The notes under the pieces are model-generated. The model worked only from the letters and a program-made list of their open reading frames with translations. It did no database searches and was not told the DNA's origin. Positions 34,364 to 43,682 of a stretch of 64,000 bases of DNA are shown one piece after another. The translations under genes were made by a program, and so were the position numbers. This DNA is from Cyclobacterium roseum (lineage in GTDB: Bacteria; Bacteroidota; Bacteroidia; Cytophagales; Cyclobacteriaceae): NCBI RefSeq assembly GCF_010119225.1, contig NZ_WNKF01000012.1, forward strand, positions 1 to 64,000. Reading direction: 5' to 3'. Positions within the stretch are counted from its first letter, which is position 1. Every line of letters begins with the position of its first letter.

Positions 34364-35400
34364 GGCGTTAGCGTTAGTTGTAAGGTAACGATGTACCAGC
34401 CATCGGCTTTATGGATGCTAAGCTTTTGCTTGTCGCCGTAAAGCAATTCCAGCCTTCTTTTCACATTGGCAAGGTCAATTCCGGAGCCACCGTCCCGGGT
34501 CTCATCGGCCAGTGTGTATTTGTTTTTTACGGTAAATAGCAGGTCGTTACCGCTTGTGGTTAGGGAAATGTGAATGGCAGGATCGGGGATCAGCCCGGTA
34601 CCGTGTTTAAAGGCATTCTCTACAAAAGGTATCAGCAGCATGGGCTCAATGGCATGCCAGTCCTCGCTGGGGTTCAAATCGATGACCAGGCTTAACCGGT
34701 CCCCAATGCGTTGTTTCTGAAGGTCAATGTAGCCCTTCAGGTATTCGAGTTCACTTTTCAGGAGTACTTTTTCCTCGTCCGTTTCGTAAAACATGTACTT
34801 CACCAGAGAGGAAAGTTTTAGTAAGGTTGGTTCCAGGGCATCGCTTTTCATACGCGCCAGTGCTACCGTGTTATTTATTACATTTAAAAAGAAATGAGGA
34901 TTGATTTGAGACCGAAGAAAGGCCAGTTCGGTCTTCAGGTTTTCACGTTGTTTTTCGCTGGCCACCAGGTCGGATTTAATCTTGTCAGACACGGATTTAA
35001 AGGCAATCGCCGCCATCAGAATAAAAAGAAACGGAATGCCGTTGTAGAGCGCAGACCGGTAAAAAGAAAAAGATAAATCTGCCAAAAGCAAGCTGAACAG
35101 CATCCGGTGGAAAAAAAGAATGATGGCAAACAACAGCAGTTGGGTCAGCAGGTACCCCGCAAATTTTTGCTTATACAGGAGGGTAGGGATCAGCAGTCGT
35201 GTGTTTAAATAAAACAGGATGACCCAAAAGAAATTGGTAAGGGTATTCAAAAAAAGAAAATCAGTTTCATGGGCCGATCTGGGCCCCCTGCCGCCATAAC
35301 CCTGATCCAAAATGATGGGCAGCAAGAAAAAAATAGACCAGGTCAGCACATGTAGAATGGTGGACTGGTATTTTTGAATCAAAGTAAAAGCGGGTCTCAT
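34360..35400 (-). CDS. LytS/YehU-type sensor histidine kinase
   Basis: About 346 residues from the ATG at 35400; the alternative start is a TTG ten codons upstream. Four hydrophobic segments fall in ~15-155, without a large sensor domain. The PF06580 kinase core has LRSQINPHFFLNVINNTVAL (phospho-His in INPHF) and the ATP lid with EPMLLIPFVENAFKHGTG, then a C-terminal GGSGIDLANVKRRLELLYGD. It is paired with the LytTR regulator by an ATGA-type overlap and likely signals envelope state. Confidence 0.92.
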   Translation of the reverse strand: MRPAFTLIQKYQSTILHVLTWSIFFLLPIILDQGYGGRGPRSAHETDFLFLNTLTNFFWVILFYLNTRLLIPTLLYKQKFAGYLLTQLLLFAIILFFHRMLFSLLLADLSFSFYRSALYNGIPFLFILMAAIAFKSVSDKIKSDLVASEKQRENLKTELAFLRSQINPHFFLNVINNTVALARMKSDALEPTLLKLSSLVKYMFYETDEEKVLLKSELEYLKGYIDLQKQRIGDRLSLVIDLNPSEDWHAIEPMLLIPFVENAFKHGTGLIPDPAIHISLTTSGNDLLFTVKNKYTLADETRDGGSGIDLANVKRRLELLYGDKQKLSIHKADGWYIVTLQLTLTP

Positions 35401-35483
35401 TCTATCCGTTGTTTTTATAAATATAAGCAATAGTATTTGAACCTTTTTAAGCCCCTCACCGTCGGTGGACTACCCGGGCAAAA

Positions 35484-35515
35484 AAAAGAAACCGATTGGT
35501 TTACCGGTTTCTTTT
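35484..35515 (-). terminator. terminator after the 35544 gene
   Basis: AAAAGAAACCG (35484-35494) pairs with CGGTTTCTTTT (35505-35515), perfect over 11 bp. The plus-strand A-run to its left gives the U-run for minus-strand transcription. Confidence 0.75.
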
Positions 35516-35543
35516 GCCAAATCAGGGGATGCCTGGCTGGGAA

Positions 35544-36134
35544 TTAGGAAGCTACTTCCACCTGTTGAAAATAGGTGGTTTGTCCATCTTCGATCGTAAT
35601 GGTGTAGCTGTCTTTGACAGCCTTTTCAAAGTTGAATACCTTGTCTATGCTGCCATCGACTGTTTCAGACTTAGAGAATACTTCGGCGTTACTACTATTG
35701 ATGATTTTTATATTCACCTTTTTCAGATCCTTTTTTTCCAATGTAAAGAATACCTTATTTCCATCTGTTCTAAAGGCCGAAGGGGCGGCATTCTGCTCCT
35801 TTTGAAGGATATTTACATTTCCATCCTTCAGGTTCAATGTGTAAACCAGGCTTGCCTCCGGATTGTCTACGGTAAAGTAATAGGTGCCATCGCCTAGTTG
35901 CTCCAGGTTGAACTTTTTCGCGTATGTTCCGTCGTACACATCGGCGAAAAACAGGGTGTTTTCCGAGTTATCGGTGATTGCAATGGTTGTTCCCCGTAAC
36001 TGGGAATTCAATTGAATGAAGAGATTTTTTCCCTCATCCGAAATCACCAGGTTAGGCTTGGGTACAGGAGTCATACTCGTAAGCGATAAGAGAAACAAAA
36101 CGGCTATTGCGGTACTTTTCATTAGATTTTTCAT
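35544..36134 (-). CDS. small secreted beta-rich protein, unknown function
   Basis: 196 residues. MKNLMKSTAIAVLFLLSLTS is a signal peptide. The mature part has two repeats of a beta-strand pattern (FIQLNSQLRGTTIAITDNSE and FTLEKKDLKKVNIKIINSSN, then FNFEKAVKDSYTITIED), like the Por-sorting/DUF3244-type beta-sandwich proteins of Bacteroidota. It is encoded 150 bases upstream of the LytS-type kinase gene, with its own terminator between. A link with the two-component pair is possible but unproven. Confidence 0.6.
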   Translation of the reverse strand: MKNLMKSTAIAVLFLLSLTSMTPVPKPNLVISDEGKNLFIQLNSQLRGTTIAITDNSENTLFFADVYDGTYAKKFNLEQLGDGTYYFTVDNPEASLVYTLNLKDGNVNILQKEQNAAPSAFRTDGNKVFFTLEKKDLKKVNIKIINSSNAEVFSKSETVDGSIDKVFNFEKAVKDSYTITIEDGQTTYFQQVEVAS

Positions 36135-36654
36135 GGTTTTTGATGTTTAGGTCTGCCGTTTGACAGACAGGTAACAAATAATTTCTGTTACAAACATACC
36201 TTGAATACTCAGCCCTTTTTGGGGAAGATGACCAACTGGAAACGCACTGCGATGAAACCGGAAATTTCTGCGACGAAAAAAGTTTATCGGTTAAGAAATA
36301 CAAGCAAATGGTGATCCCCGCAGTCTGTTCTTAGCGGACGAATGACCAGCGAACGGCTAACCTGCGTTCGGTACGAATCCCCTGAGATACTTGCCATCTG
36401 GTACGTTCCGTTCCCATGTGAATCGGTAATTCTCAGAAAAGGCAACCATCGAAGCATCCCATGCATTTCGCGGTGCCGGGAGAAGTAAGCGGGGTGGGGA
36501 GCCTGTAATTACCACCTAAAAGAAGATTTCGACGCATGGAGATATGCGAATTATTAATCACATCCAATCGCAATCGAAAAAACAGGCTGTGCACAAGCCC
36601 TCCCCTTTAAAAGAGAAAGGGAGGATTCCTCTACGATCGGGTTATCGGTTCCGA
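36135..36654. other. intergenic stretch, no supported gene
   Basis: It holds the hairpin GTCTG..CAGAC (36150-36167) before the gene at 36134 and a CCTCCCCTTT/AAAGGGAGG hairpin (36600-36625). Short frames here lack domains. Confidence 0.4.
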
Positions 36655-38625
36655 TTACCGGGGCAGGTGGTAAAAATGCCCGTCTTCGGCACCTGCCAGC
36701 ACCTCCCAAACCCCGTCTCCATTCCAGTCTACAAAGGTAGGACTGGTGGTGTGTCCGGCCAGCATTTGATCCGTAAAGGTGCCTTTGTGCTCGAAGACCA
36801 CCTTGTCCGGGCTTTGACTGATATTCTCAAATAAGGATACGTTAAGGCTGTTCACCAGCAGGTCCAGATCCCCATCATTGTCCCAGTCTACGAAACTGAT
36901 TTTCCTTCTGCCGCTGCTTCCGGCCTCGGCGATATTTAACCTCAAAAGTCCGTTTCCGGTATCCTGCACTTCATTTTTATTATTAAAAGTAGCTCCATTT
37001 TCTCCATAAAAGATTCTTTTTCCGGGCTGCAGGATGGTTTCACCCGCTTTGCTGTCGCCTTGATAGTAGGCCAAATAACCTTCCTGGTCCAGCATGATCA
37101 GGTCCATCACCCCATCCTCATTCCAGTCAATGGCATAGGGCGTAGTCCGCCACTGGGTGACTAACTCGTCCGCTGCCGGTTTCCACCAGTTCCAGCTTGG
37201 ATAGGGCGGTGCCTGATTTCCCCAATCCACCTTTACAGGTTGAGGTGCCTTGAGTGCTGTTCCGGTATTCTGAATCCATTCCACCTTTCCCCAAATGGAG
37301 TTAAAGATAATGTCTTGGTGACCATCTCCATTCCAGTCGGCCACAGAGAGCGTGGTGTACCCCCACTTGGCTTCGGCCGGGCCTTGAATGGAGCCATTCT
37401 CTCCGGCCTGTATGCGGATGGCTTCTCCGTCGACTTCCAATAACTCGGGTTCCGCCCAACTTGGATTGGGGCCGCCGCTAAGGTTTTCTATAAAGGCAAT
37501 GTACCCGGCTGAATTTCCGGCAATCAGGTCTTCATCACCATCCTGATCCCAATCCACACTTACGGGAGTGACCAGGGCACCAAATTTTAAATGATCGGCG
37601 GCTTGCCTGAAATACCTGGGAGCGGAAAATTCAGGAATTCCATTGTGCTGTTTGCCTGTATTCCTTACCCAAGCTACCCTACCGTCCTCGTCTCCGACGA
37701 TCAGGTCCACATGGCCGTCCCGGTCCCAATCGATGGCCACCGGAATGATCATTTCCAGATCCATTTTAATCGTACCACCTTGGTTTTCTAAAAACACACC
37801 CGCTGCATATTCGGGTTTTTCGCGGGTACCCACGTTTTCGAAGTAAGTCATCCGGTCTAAAAATTCTCCGCAAATCAAATCCAGGTCCCCATCCCCGTCA
37901 AAATCGGCCAGGTTGGGAGAAGGAGCTCCATACACGTCGATTTCCGCTCCCCCGGCCTGAAGACGCCCGCGATTATGGTATTCCCCTTCTATGTTTTCCA
38001 GTAGGTACACGTATCCATGCAGGGGTCCGTTTACCCAATTTCCGGTGCTGTCAAAGGCATTGTCCCAGCCATAATCCGACCAGTCATCCATGCCTACCAA
38101 TATATCCAAATCTCCATCCCCCTCGTAATCGGCCATTTTCCATTGGTTGAACCGGGGGCTTTTTCCCAGGTCTTTGGTGAGCTCTTCTATCGGAAACAAA
38201 GCCTCCGGCCGGGAATCCAGTGAGGTCTGGAAATCTCGAAGCAAGGCACCGGGAATGGTAACCTTCGGATCAGCCAGCCCGGTATGGGAAATCTGTACTT
38301 TAGGAATGGCATCGCCTAACCTTACGGGAGGGGCAAATACAGGAAAATCCTCTCCACTGGTGTTTTCGAAGAAATAAAGTCCGTTAAAGGGTTTGTCCGG
38401 ACAAGACACCAGTAGGTCCATGTCTCCATCGCCGTCGTAGTCCATGGGCAAGGGCCAGGCCCAAAGCCCAACGCCCAGGTAAGCGGTAGCATCCGGCCGA
38501 TTATAGTTAACCCGGTTGAATTCAGCGGGGATGGCTGCATCTTTTGGCTGCGGTTCCTGACAACTAGCCATCAGTAGCAGGCAGAAAATAAAAATGATTT
38601 GAGGTGGTTGAAATGGGCTTAACAT
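36655..38625 (-). CDS. FG-GAP/VCBS-repeat lipoprotein
   Basis: About 656 residues. The ATG at 38625 gives MLSPFQPPQIIFIFCLLLMA, then SC, a lipoprotein signal; an upstream ATG adds 11 residues. At least nine calcium-loop repeats of type DxDxDGxxD are visible, for example DYDGDGDMDLLVS, DFDGDGDLDLICG, DWDQDGDEDLIAG, DWNEDGVMDLIML and DWDNDGDLDLLVN, spread evenly. That implies a large Ca-stabilised beta-propeller at the cell surface, for carbohydrate or protein binding. No enzyme domain is present. It stands alone, 88 bases after the SDR gene's stop on the same strand. Confidence 0.88.
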   Translation of the reverse strand: MLSPFQPPQIIFIFCLLLMASCQEPQPKDAAIPAEFNRVNYNRPDATAYLGVGLWAWPLPMDYDGDGDMDLLVSCPDKPFNGLYFFENTSGEDFPVFAPPVRLGDAIPKVQISHTGLADPKVTIPGALLRDFQTSLDSRPEALFPIEELTKDLGKSPRFNQWKMADYEGDGDLDILVGMDDWSDYGWDNAFDSTGNWVNGPLHGYVYLLENIEGEYHNRGRLQAGGAEIDVYGAPSPNLADFDGDGDLDLICGEFLDRMTYFENVGTREKPEYAAGVFLENQGGTIKMDLEMIIPVAIDWDRDGHVDLIVGDEDGRVAWVRNTGKQHNGIPEFSAPRYFRQAADHLKFGALVTPVSVDWDQDGDEDLIAGNSAGYIAFIENLSGGPNPSWAEPELLEVDGEAIRIQAGENGSIQGPAEAKWGYTTLSVADWNGDGHQDIIFNSIWGKVEWIQNTGTALKAPQPVKVDWGNQAPPYPSWNWWKPAADELVTQWRTTPYAIDWNEDGVMDLIMLDQEGYLAYYQGDSKAGETILQPGKRIFYGENGATFNNKNEVQDTGNGLLRLNIAEAGSSGRRKISFVDWDNDGDLDLLVNSLNVSLFENISQSPDKVVFEHKGTFTDQMLAGHTTSPTFVDWNGDGVWEVLAGAEDGHFYHLPR

Positions 38626-38713
38626 GGCATTTTGGGTTGAGGGGGTATCTATAATCACGAAATTGAAAGGTAGTTTATTACTGGTTTTACCCCGAAGGAT
38701 GAAAATCGGGCTA

Positions 38714-39466
38714 TTAGCCTCTGCCCATAAAGGGCATGCCGTTGGCCATTAAGGTGATCCAGGGAATATTGGTACCCAGGGGTAGCCCGGCCATATAAGC
38801 GACCGCCCGACCCACCTCTGCCACGTCCATGGTGGGTTCTACCTTTTTCGTACCGTCGGCCTGCAAGATTCCATTTTCTATCCTTTTGGTCATGTCACTT
38901 TTGGCATTTCCGATATCGATTTGGCCACATACGATATCGTGAGCTCTTCCATCCAGGTTCGTGGAGCGCGTCAAGCCCGTGACCGCATGTTTGCTTGCGG
39001 TATAGGCTACTGATAAGGGTCGGGGTACCTGCGCTGAGATGGAGCCGTTGTTGATAATGCGTCCTCCTTTCGGGGATTGCTTTTTCATTAGCCGAAAGGC
39101 CTCCTGGGTACACAGAAAGGCGCCGGTAAGATTGGTGTCGATTACCGTTTTCCAATCGGCAAAGGCCAGGTCTTCCAGCGGTACTGCGGGTGCATTTGTT
39201 CCGGCATTGTTGAACAAGAGGTCCAGCCGTCCAAATTTTTCTTCCAGCGTGAAGAAAAGTTGCCTTACCCCCGCCGGATCGGTGATGTCCGCCGGAAATA
39301 CCAGGTGCTGATTGCCTTCGCAGTGGTCGGCAGTTTCTTCCAAAGGTGCTTTCCTTCTGCCGGTTAGGATCAGGTGCCAATTGTCTTTGGCCAAAGCCTG
39401 GGCCACTGCCCTGCCGATACCTGAACCCGCACCGGTGATCAACGCGGTTTTAACATCTTTATTCAT
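38714..39466 (-). CDS. SDR-family NAD(P)-dependent oxidoreductase
   Basis: 250 residues with the classical short-chain dehydrogenase layout: cofactor motif TGAGSGIG (12-19), NNAG, catalytic Ser in NNGSISAQ, Tyr and Lys in YTASK. The TGRRK after strand 2 suggests NADP preference. It overlaps the DenD-like gene by four bases, and both follow a GntP transporter gene, so it should act on a sugar-acid derivative. The exact step is not predictable. Confidence 0.88.
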   Translation of the reverse strand: MNKDVKTALITGAGSGIGRAVAQALAKDNWHLILTGRRKAPLEETADHCEGNQHLVFPADITDPAGVRQLFFTLEEKFGRLDLLFNNAGTNAPAVPLEDLAFADWKTVIDTNLTGAFLCTQEAFRLMKKQSPKGGRIINNGSISAQVPRPLSVAYTASKHAVTGLTRSTNLDGRAHDIVCGQIDIGNAKSDMTKRIENGILQADGTKKVEPTMDVAEVGRAVAYMAGLPLGTNIPWITLMANGMPFMGRG

Positions 39467-40428
39467 AGGCTTGAAAGTTTTATGTTTTCTTCCTGTATGT
39501 AATTTCGGATGATTTCTGTTACATCCTTGTCTGCAGTAAAGCCTAGTGTATCCGCTTTTTGGGTGTTAAAATGCGGAGGCCAGGTCAAAACAATGCTTTG
39601 CAGAAAAGCATCTGGTTGGTGGGTAATGAGTTGGGCTATTTCCGAACCAGCCACTTTTTCCAGGCAATCGATCATGTGCTGCACGGTGACCGTAAGCCCC
39701 GGCAAATTAATGGTACGATCGTCCCCAATGTGGGTTGCCTCCAGAGCGGCCGCATGGATAAAGTTGTTCACCACCTGCTTGGGAGAAAGGATCCAGAATT
39801 CCGAAGATGGATCGACGGGATAGCTGGCTTTTTCACCATTTAGCGGCTCACGTATAATACTACTTAAAAAAGAGGAGGTGGCGGCATTGGGTTTGCCGGG
39901 ACGCACCGTGATGGTGGGTAGTCGGAGGCATCGTGCGTCCACAAAGCCCCGTCGGCTATAATCATTCATCAGAAGATCTACTATGGCTTTTTGAGTTCCG
40001 TAAGAACTCCTCGGTTTCGGGGCTGTATTTTCTGTGATAACCTGATCCACCTCCCCGCCAAAAATGCCACAGGAACTAGCAAACACCACTCGCGGCTGAT
40101 GTCCCAGTTCCCTGCATTTTTCCAGCAGGTGCAAAGATCCCTTCAGATTGACCTGCATGCCCAGGTCGAAGTTTTTTTCGGCTTCCCCGCTTACAATCGC
40201 TGCGAGGTGAAAGATCAGGTCCGGCTTTTTTTCGAGAAGCGGATCTATGTGGGAGGGGTTGCCAAAATCGCCAGGAACACATTCCAGGCCCGGATCGTTT
40301 TTTAAGGCCTCTGGAAATTGGCGGTCAAATAAGGTTAGGGTAGTAGCGGAAGATGAATGTTGTTGGCGGTATTCAACCGCCAGGCGGCTGCCTATAAAGC
40401 CTCCTCCACCGATAATCAGTACATGCAT
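39463..40428 (-). CDS. denD: D-erythronate dehydrogenase-like NAD-dependent oxidoreductase
   Basis: 321 residues of extended-SDR type: [20 protein letters not shown] at the cofactor site, [12 protein letters not shown], catalytic YGTQK, and [20 protein letters not shown] with [20 protein letters not shown], which closely matches the DenD group (D-erythronate 4-dehydrogenase). DenD starts tetronate catabolism before OtnI/OtnC. Those enzymes are not in this window, so the pathway is completed elsewhere or the substrate differs. It is encoded in one operon with GntP and an SDR. Confidence 0.75.
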   Translation of the reverse strand: MHVLIIGGGGFIGSRLAVEYRQQHSSSATTLTLFDRQFPEALKNDPGLECVPGDFGNPSHIDPLLEKKPDLIFHLAAIVSGEAEKNFDLGMQVNLKGSLHLLEKCRELGHQPRVVFASSCGIFGGEVDQVITENTAPKPRSSYGTQKAIVDLLMNDYSRRGFVDARCLRLPTITVRPGKPNAATSSFLSSIIREPLNGEKASYPVDPSSEFWILSPKQVVNNFIHAAALEATHIGDDRTINLPGLTVTVQHMIDCLEKVAGSEIAQLITHQPDAFLQSIVLTWPPHFNTQKADTLGFTADKDVTEIIRNYIQEENIKLSSL

Positions 40429-40447
40429 AGATTGATGGGTTTATTTG

Positions 40448-41809
40448 TTAGATCAAAGGTATTAACCAGGACAATAGCCAAACCTGTACCATTCCTGTCA
40501 ACGAAATAATGGCCAACAAAAAGGTCCAGGTTTTCAAGGCTTCTTTTTCGGTCAGCCCACTCATGCGAGCCACTACCCAAAAGGCACTGTCGTTCATCCA
40601 AGATACAAAAAGCGAACCAAAGCCCATAGCCATCAGCAGGTAAACCGGATGATAGGGTAGTGTGGCACCGTTACCAATAAGCGCAGAAATGATGGCTGCA
40701 CTGGAAATCATGGCCACGGTGCCCGAGCCTTGGGCGGTTTTCAGGACCGCTGCAATCAGCCAGGCCAGGGGTACGTAGTGAATGTGGAAGTTTTCGGTTG
40801 CCAGGCGAATGGATTCCCCGATGCCGCTACGCCCGATCATGGCACCATAGGCACCGCCGGCACTGGTAATCAAAATAATCAGACCGCCAATTTCCAGCGG
40901 CTTTCCGATTTTCTGCCAAAGTTCGTTGGATTTCAATTCACGCGCATTGGCCCAGAGGTAGATAGCCACCCCTGTTCCAACCCCCATGGCCAGGTTTTTA
41001 TTTCCAAGAAATCCGAGCCATTCGGGTACCTTTCCGGCAATGGCTTCAACCAGGGAGGCGGATCCGATCAGAACTATCGGCAAAATGATGGGCAGTAGGG
41101 AGGCGGGTAAGGAAAGTTTTTTGCTAACCTTAGCGGTATTTTCGGGAGCGATCCGCAGGGGAATGGATAGTTTTTGATTCAGTTTTTTGCCTATCAGGAT
41201 GACTAAGATAGCCGGTAGGATACCCAGCAGCAATCCTGCACTGATGACCAGCCCCAGGTCTATTCCCAATGTTTCGGCCATAATCAAGGGGCCGGGAGTA
41301 GGAGGGACAATGCTATGGGTGATGGCGGCACCACCTCCAATGGCAATCACGTAAAGGACATAATCTTTGCCGGTTTTTGCCGCCAGGGTGATGCCCAAAG
41401 GGATTAGCAGGAAAAAAACGGTATCCAGAAATACGGGGATGGAGAGAATAAACGCTGCGACCAGAAGGGCAAGGGCAGCTTGTTTTTCGCCCAGTGTTTT
41501 TAATAAATAGGTGACGATTTGAGAGGCAGCACCGCTTTCCATCATGGCCGTACCAATAATGGCAGCAAGTGCAATCACCCAGGCAATTTTTCCGGCCATG
41601 ATCCCCAATTCGGTCATGGGCAGTTCGAGCGCCGCCATCATGCCCTGCTCGCCCACCACTCCGGGGCTAAGCAAGCCAACAAATACCGCTGCTAAAACCA
41701 GGGCGATAAAGGGATGGAACCGCCATCTGGAAATCAAAAGGGCTACCAATGCCACGCTGAGCATAAGCACCAGAAAGGGCCAGTAAAAAGATTGGACCAG
41801 GGAAACCAT
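40448..41809 (-). CDS. GntP-family sugar-acid:H+ symporter
   Basis: 453 residues, about 12-13 hydrophobic helices. Gluconate-permease features include VIALAAIIGTAMMESGAASQ, IPVFLDTVFFLLIPLGITLA, HSIVPPTPGPLIMAETLGID and AQGSGTVAMISSAAI. The family takes up gluconate and related acids; beside a DenD-like gene, erythronate or a similar tetronate is the best guess. It is the first gene of the operon, 19 bases before denD. A 12-bp inverted repeat lies about 100 bases upstream. Confidence 0.87.
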   Translation of the reverse strand: MVSLVQSFYWPFLVLMLSVALVALLISRWRFHPFIALVLAAVFVGLLSPGVVGEQGMMAALELPMTELGIMAGKIAWVIALAAIIGTAMMESGAASQIVTYLLKTLGEKQAALALLVAAFILSIPVFLDTVFFLLIPLGITLAAKTGKDYVLYVIAIGGGAAITHSIVPPTPGPLIMAETLGIDLGLVISAGLLLGILPAILVILIGKKLNQKLSIPLRIAPENTAKVSKKLSLPASLLPIILPIVLIGSASLVEAIAGKVPEWLGFLGNKNLAMGVGTGVAIYLWANARELKSNELWQKIGKPLEIGGLIILITSAGGAYGAMIGRSGIGESIRLATENFHIHYVPLAWLIAAVLKTAQGSGTVAMISSAAIISALIGNGATLPYHPVYLLMAMGFGSLFVSWMNDSAFWVVARMSGLTEKEALKTWTFLLAIISLTGMVQVWLLSWLIPLI

Positions 41810-41908
41810 TTTATAATTAAGAGAAAAAAAACGAAAAACGCCTACTTTTCCGTCAAGAAAGGGCTGTATTTTTCCAGTCGATTAAATAATTGGGAAGTTA
41901 TTTGCTTG

Positions 41909-41939
41909 GTTTGGCTGAAACCACTATTTTCAGCCAAAC
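41909..41939. promoter_or_regulatory. 12-bp inverted repeat in the divergent GntP/LOG region
   Basis: GTTTGGCTGAAA (41909-41920) and TTTCAGCCAAAC (41928-41939) are exact reverse complements, seven bases apart. Being between divergent genes, it is better read as an operator than a terminator. Confidence 0.55.
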
Positions 41940-41980
41940 TAGCAATGAGTCTGAAAGGGATTTTTTAAAATTATTTTAAG

Positions 41981-42694
41981 GTGTATTTGAAAGAGGAAGA
42001 CAAGATTCGCAACGCATTCAAGGAGAAAGATTGGGCGGAGATTAAAAGTGCTGATTCCTGGGCGGTTTTTAAGGTTATCAGCGAGTTTGTGGAAGGTTTT
42101 GAGAAGCTGGCCAAAATTGGTCCCTGCGTCTCCCTTTTTGGCTCAGCCCGAACCAAGTCGGATAATCCTTATTATAAAATGACTGAGGCCATTGCTGCCA
42201 AATTGGTGCAGCATGGATTTGGCGTTATTACCGGTGGGGGGCCGGGCATTATGGAAGCGGGCAACAAAGGTGCTCACTCCCAAAACGGCAAGTCAGTAGG
42301 CTTGAATATTCTACTGCCCTTCGAGCAATTTAATAATGTATACATTGACCCGGATAAGCTGATCACGTTTGATTATTTCTTCGTTCGGAAGGTGATGTTT
42401 ACTAAATATTCACAGGGATTTATCGTCCTTCCCGGTGGTTTTGGCACCCTGGACGAATTGTTTGAAGCGCTGACATTGATCCAAATCCGGAAAATTGGCC
42501 GGTTTCCAATCGTGTTGGTGGGTAAAGCCTATTGGGGAGGTCTGATCGACTGGATCAGGGATACCATGCTGTCAGTATATGAAAATGTTGACGAAGAGGA
42601 TCTGGACCTTTTTGCCCTGGTGGATACGGCTGATGAAGCCGTGGCCGTCATTGATAAGTTTTACAGCAACTATTTATTATCTCCAAATTACTAA
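41981..42694 (+). CDS. LOG-family protein (TIGR00730; cytokinin nucleoside phosphoribohydrolase-like)
   Basis: 237 residues; the start is GTG (41981). The nucleotide-binding GGGPGIMEAGNKGA and the family signature PGGFGTLDELFE are present, with VSLFGSARTKSDNPYY near the N-terminus. Family members cleave nucleoside 5'-monophosphates to free base and ribose-5-phosphate; the older label lysine decarboxylase is wrong. This is the longer bacterial type. It is three bases upstream of the lytic transglycosylase gene. Confidence 0.9.
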   Translation: MYLKEEDKIRNAFKEKDWAEIKSADSWAVFKVISEFVEGFEKLAKIGPCVSLFGSARTKSDNPYYKMTEAIAAKLVQHGFGVITGGGPGIMEAGNKGAHSQNGKSVGLNILLPFEQFNNVYIDPDKLITFDYFFVRKVMFTKYSQGFIVLPGGFGTLDELFEALTLIQIRKIGRFPIVLVGKAYWGGLIDWIRDTMLSVYENVDEEDLDLFALVDTADEAVAVIDKFYSNYLLSPNY

Positions 42695-42697
42695 GCC

Positions 42698-43636
42698 ATG
42701 AATACCAAACACCTTCCGTATGTGTATTTATTACTGATCCTACAGTTTCTTTTGATAGGTTATTTGTGGTATCGGGTTACGGGCACAACGCCCGTAGGAC
42801 CTGCTCTGGATTCCCAGGCAAAAATCCAGGAAGCCAAGCCTGGTCTTTTGCCCCGAGTGCGGATTTTCGAATTGCCCTCCTCCCCGGAATTTGCCGGGGA
42901 AAAAGTACCTATGGAAGACCCGGAAGTATACGAACGCTACGAAAGGGAATTATACGTCAATTCCTACTGGGAATCCAATACCGTCCTGATGATGAAGCGG
43001 GCGGGGAAATTTTTCCCCTTCATTGAGCAGACGCTGGAAGAAAACGGCATTCCGGAAGACTTTAAATACGTGGCATTGATAGAGTCGGGCTTGATGAACG
43101 TGACATCGCCAGCAGGGGCCAAAGGTTTTTGGCAGTTTATGAGAGGAACCGCTGGCGATTTTGGGTTGGAAGTTAGCCGGGATGTGGACGAAAGGTACCA
43201 CTTCGAGAAAGCCACCCTGGCCGCCTGCAAATACCTCCGCGACTCGTATGGGAAATTTGGCAACTGGACCAGTGTAGCCGCCAGTTATAACATGGGTATT
43301 GCCGGGATAACCCGCAGAAAAAACCAGCAATTGAGTCCGGATTATTACGACTTGTACCTGAATGAAGAGACCAGCAGGTACCTCTTCCGTGCCCTGGCAC
43401 TCAAAGAGATCTTCGAAAATCCCGGAAAGTATGGCTTTGAATTGCAACAGGACGATCTTTACCAATTACCTCCCCTCCGGGAAATAGAGGTGACCGAAAG
43501 CATTTCCAACCTGGCCGAATGGGCCAAAGAGCAGAAAAGCACTTATAAGGAAGTCAAAACCTACAACCCCTGGCTCATCAACCGGCAATTGAACGTGAGA
43601 AGGGGCAGGACTTACGTAATAAAACTTCCTGTTTAA
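42698..43636 (+). CDS. MltD-like lytic transglycosylase, membrane-anchored
   Basis: 312 residues. One N-terminal helix (YVYLLLILQFLLIGYLWY) anchors it. The SLT domain has the catalytic Glu in YVALIESGLMN (about residue 128), SPAGAKGFWQFM, and SVAASYNMG, the AYN-type motif. The C-terminal end (NPWLINRQLNVRRGRTYVIKL) stops where MltD enzymes have LysM repeats, so this is a short form. It cleaves peptidoglycan glycan chains. Confidence 0.9.
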   Translation: MNTKHLPYVYLLLILQFLLIGYLWYRVTGTTPVGPALDSQAKIQEAKPGLLPRVRIFELPSSPEFAGEKVPMEDPEVYERYERELYVNSYWESNTVLMMKRAGKFFPFIEQTLEENGIPEDFKYVALIESGLMNVTSPAGAKGFWQFMRGTAGDFGLEVSRDVDERYHFEKATLAACKYLRDSYGKFGNWTSVAASYNMGIAGITRRKNQQLSPDYYDLYLNEETSRYLFRALALKEIFENPGKYGFELQQDDLYQLPPLREIEVTESISNLAEWAKEQKSTYKEVKTYNPWLINRQLNVRRGRTYVIKLPV

Positions 43637-43682
43637 TTATTGGATGCATTTTTATGATTATCTTGAGGGTAAATAATCCCTC

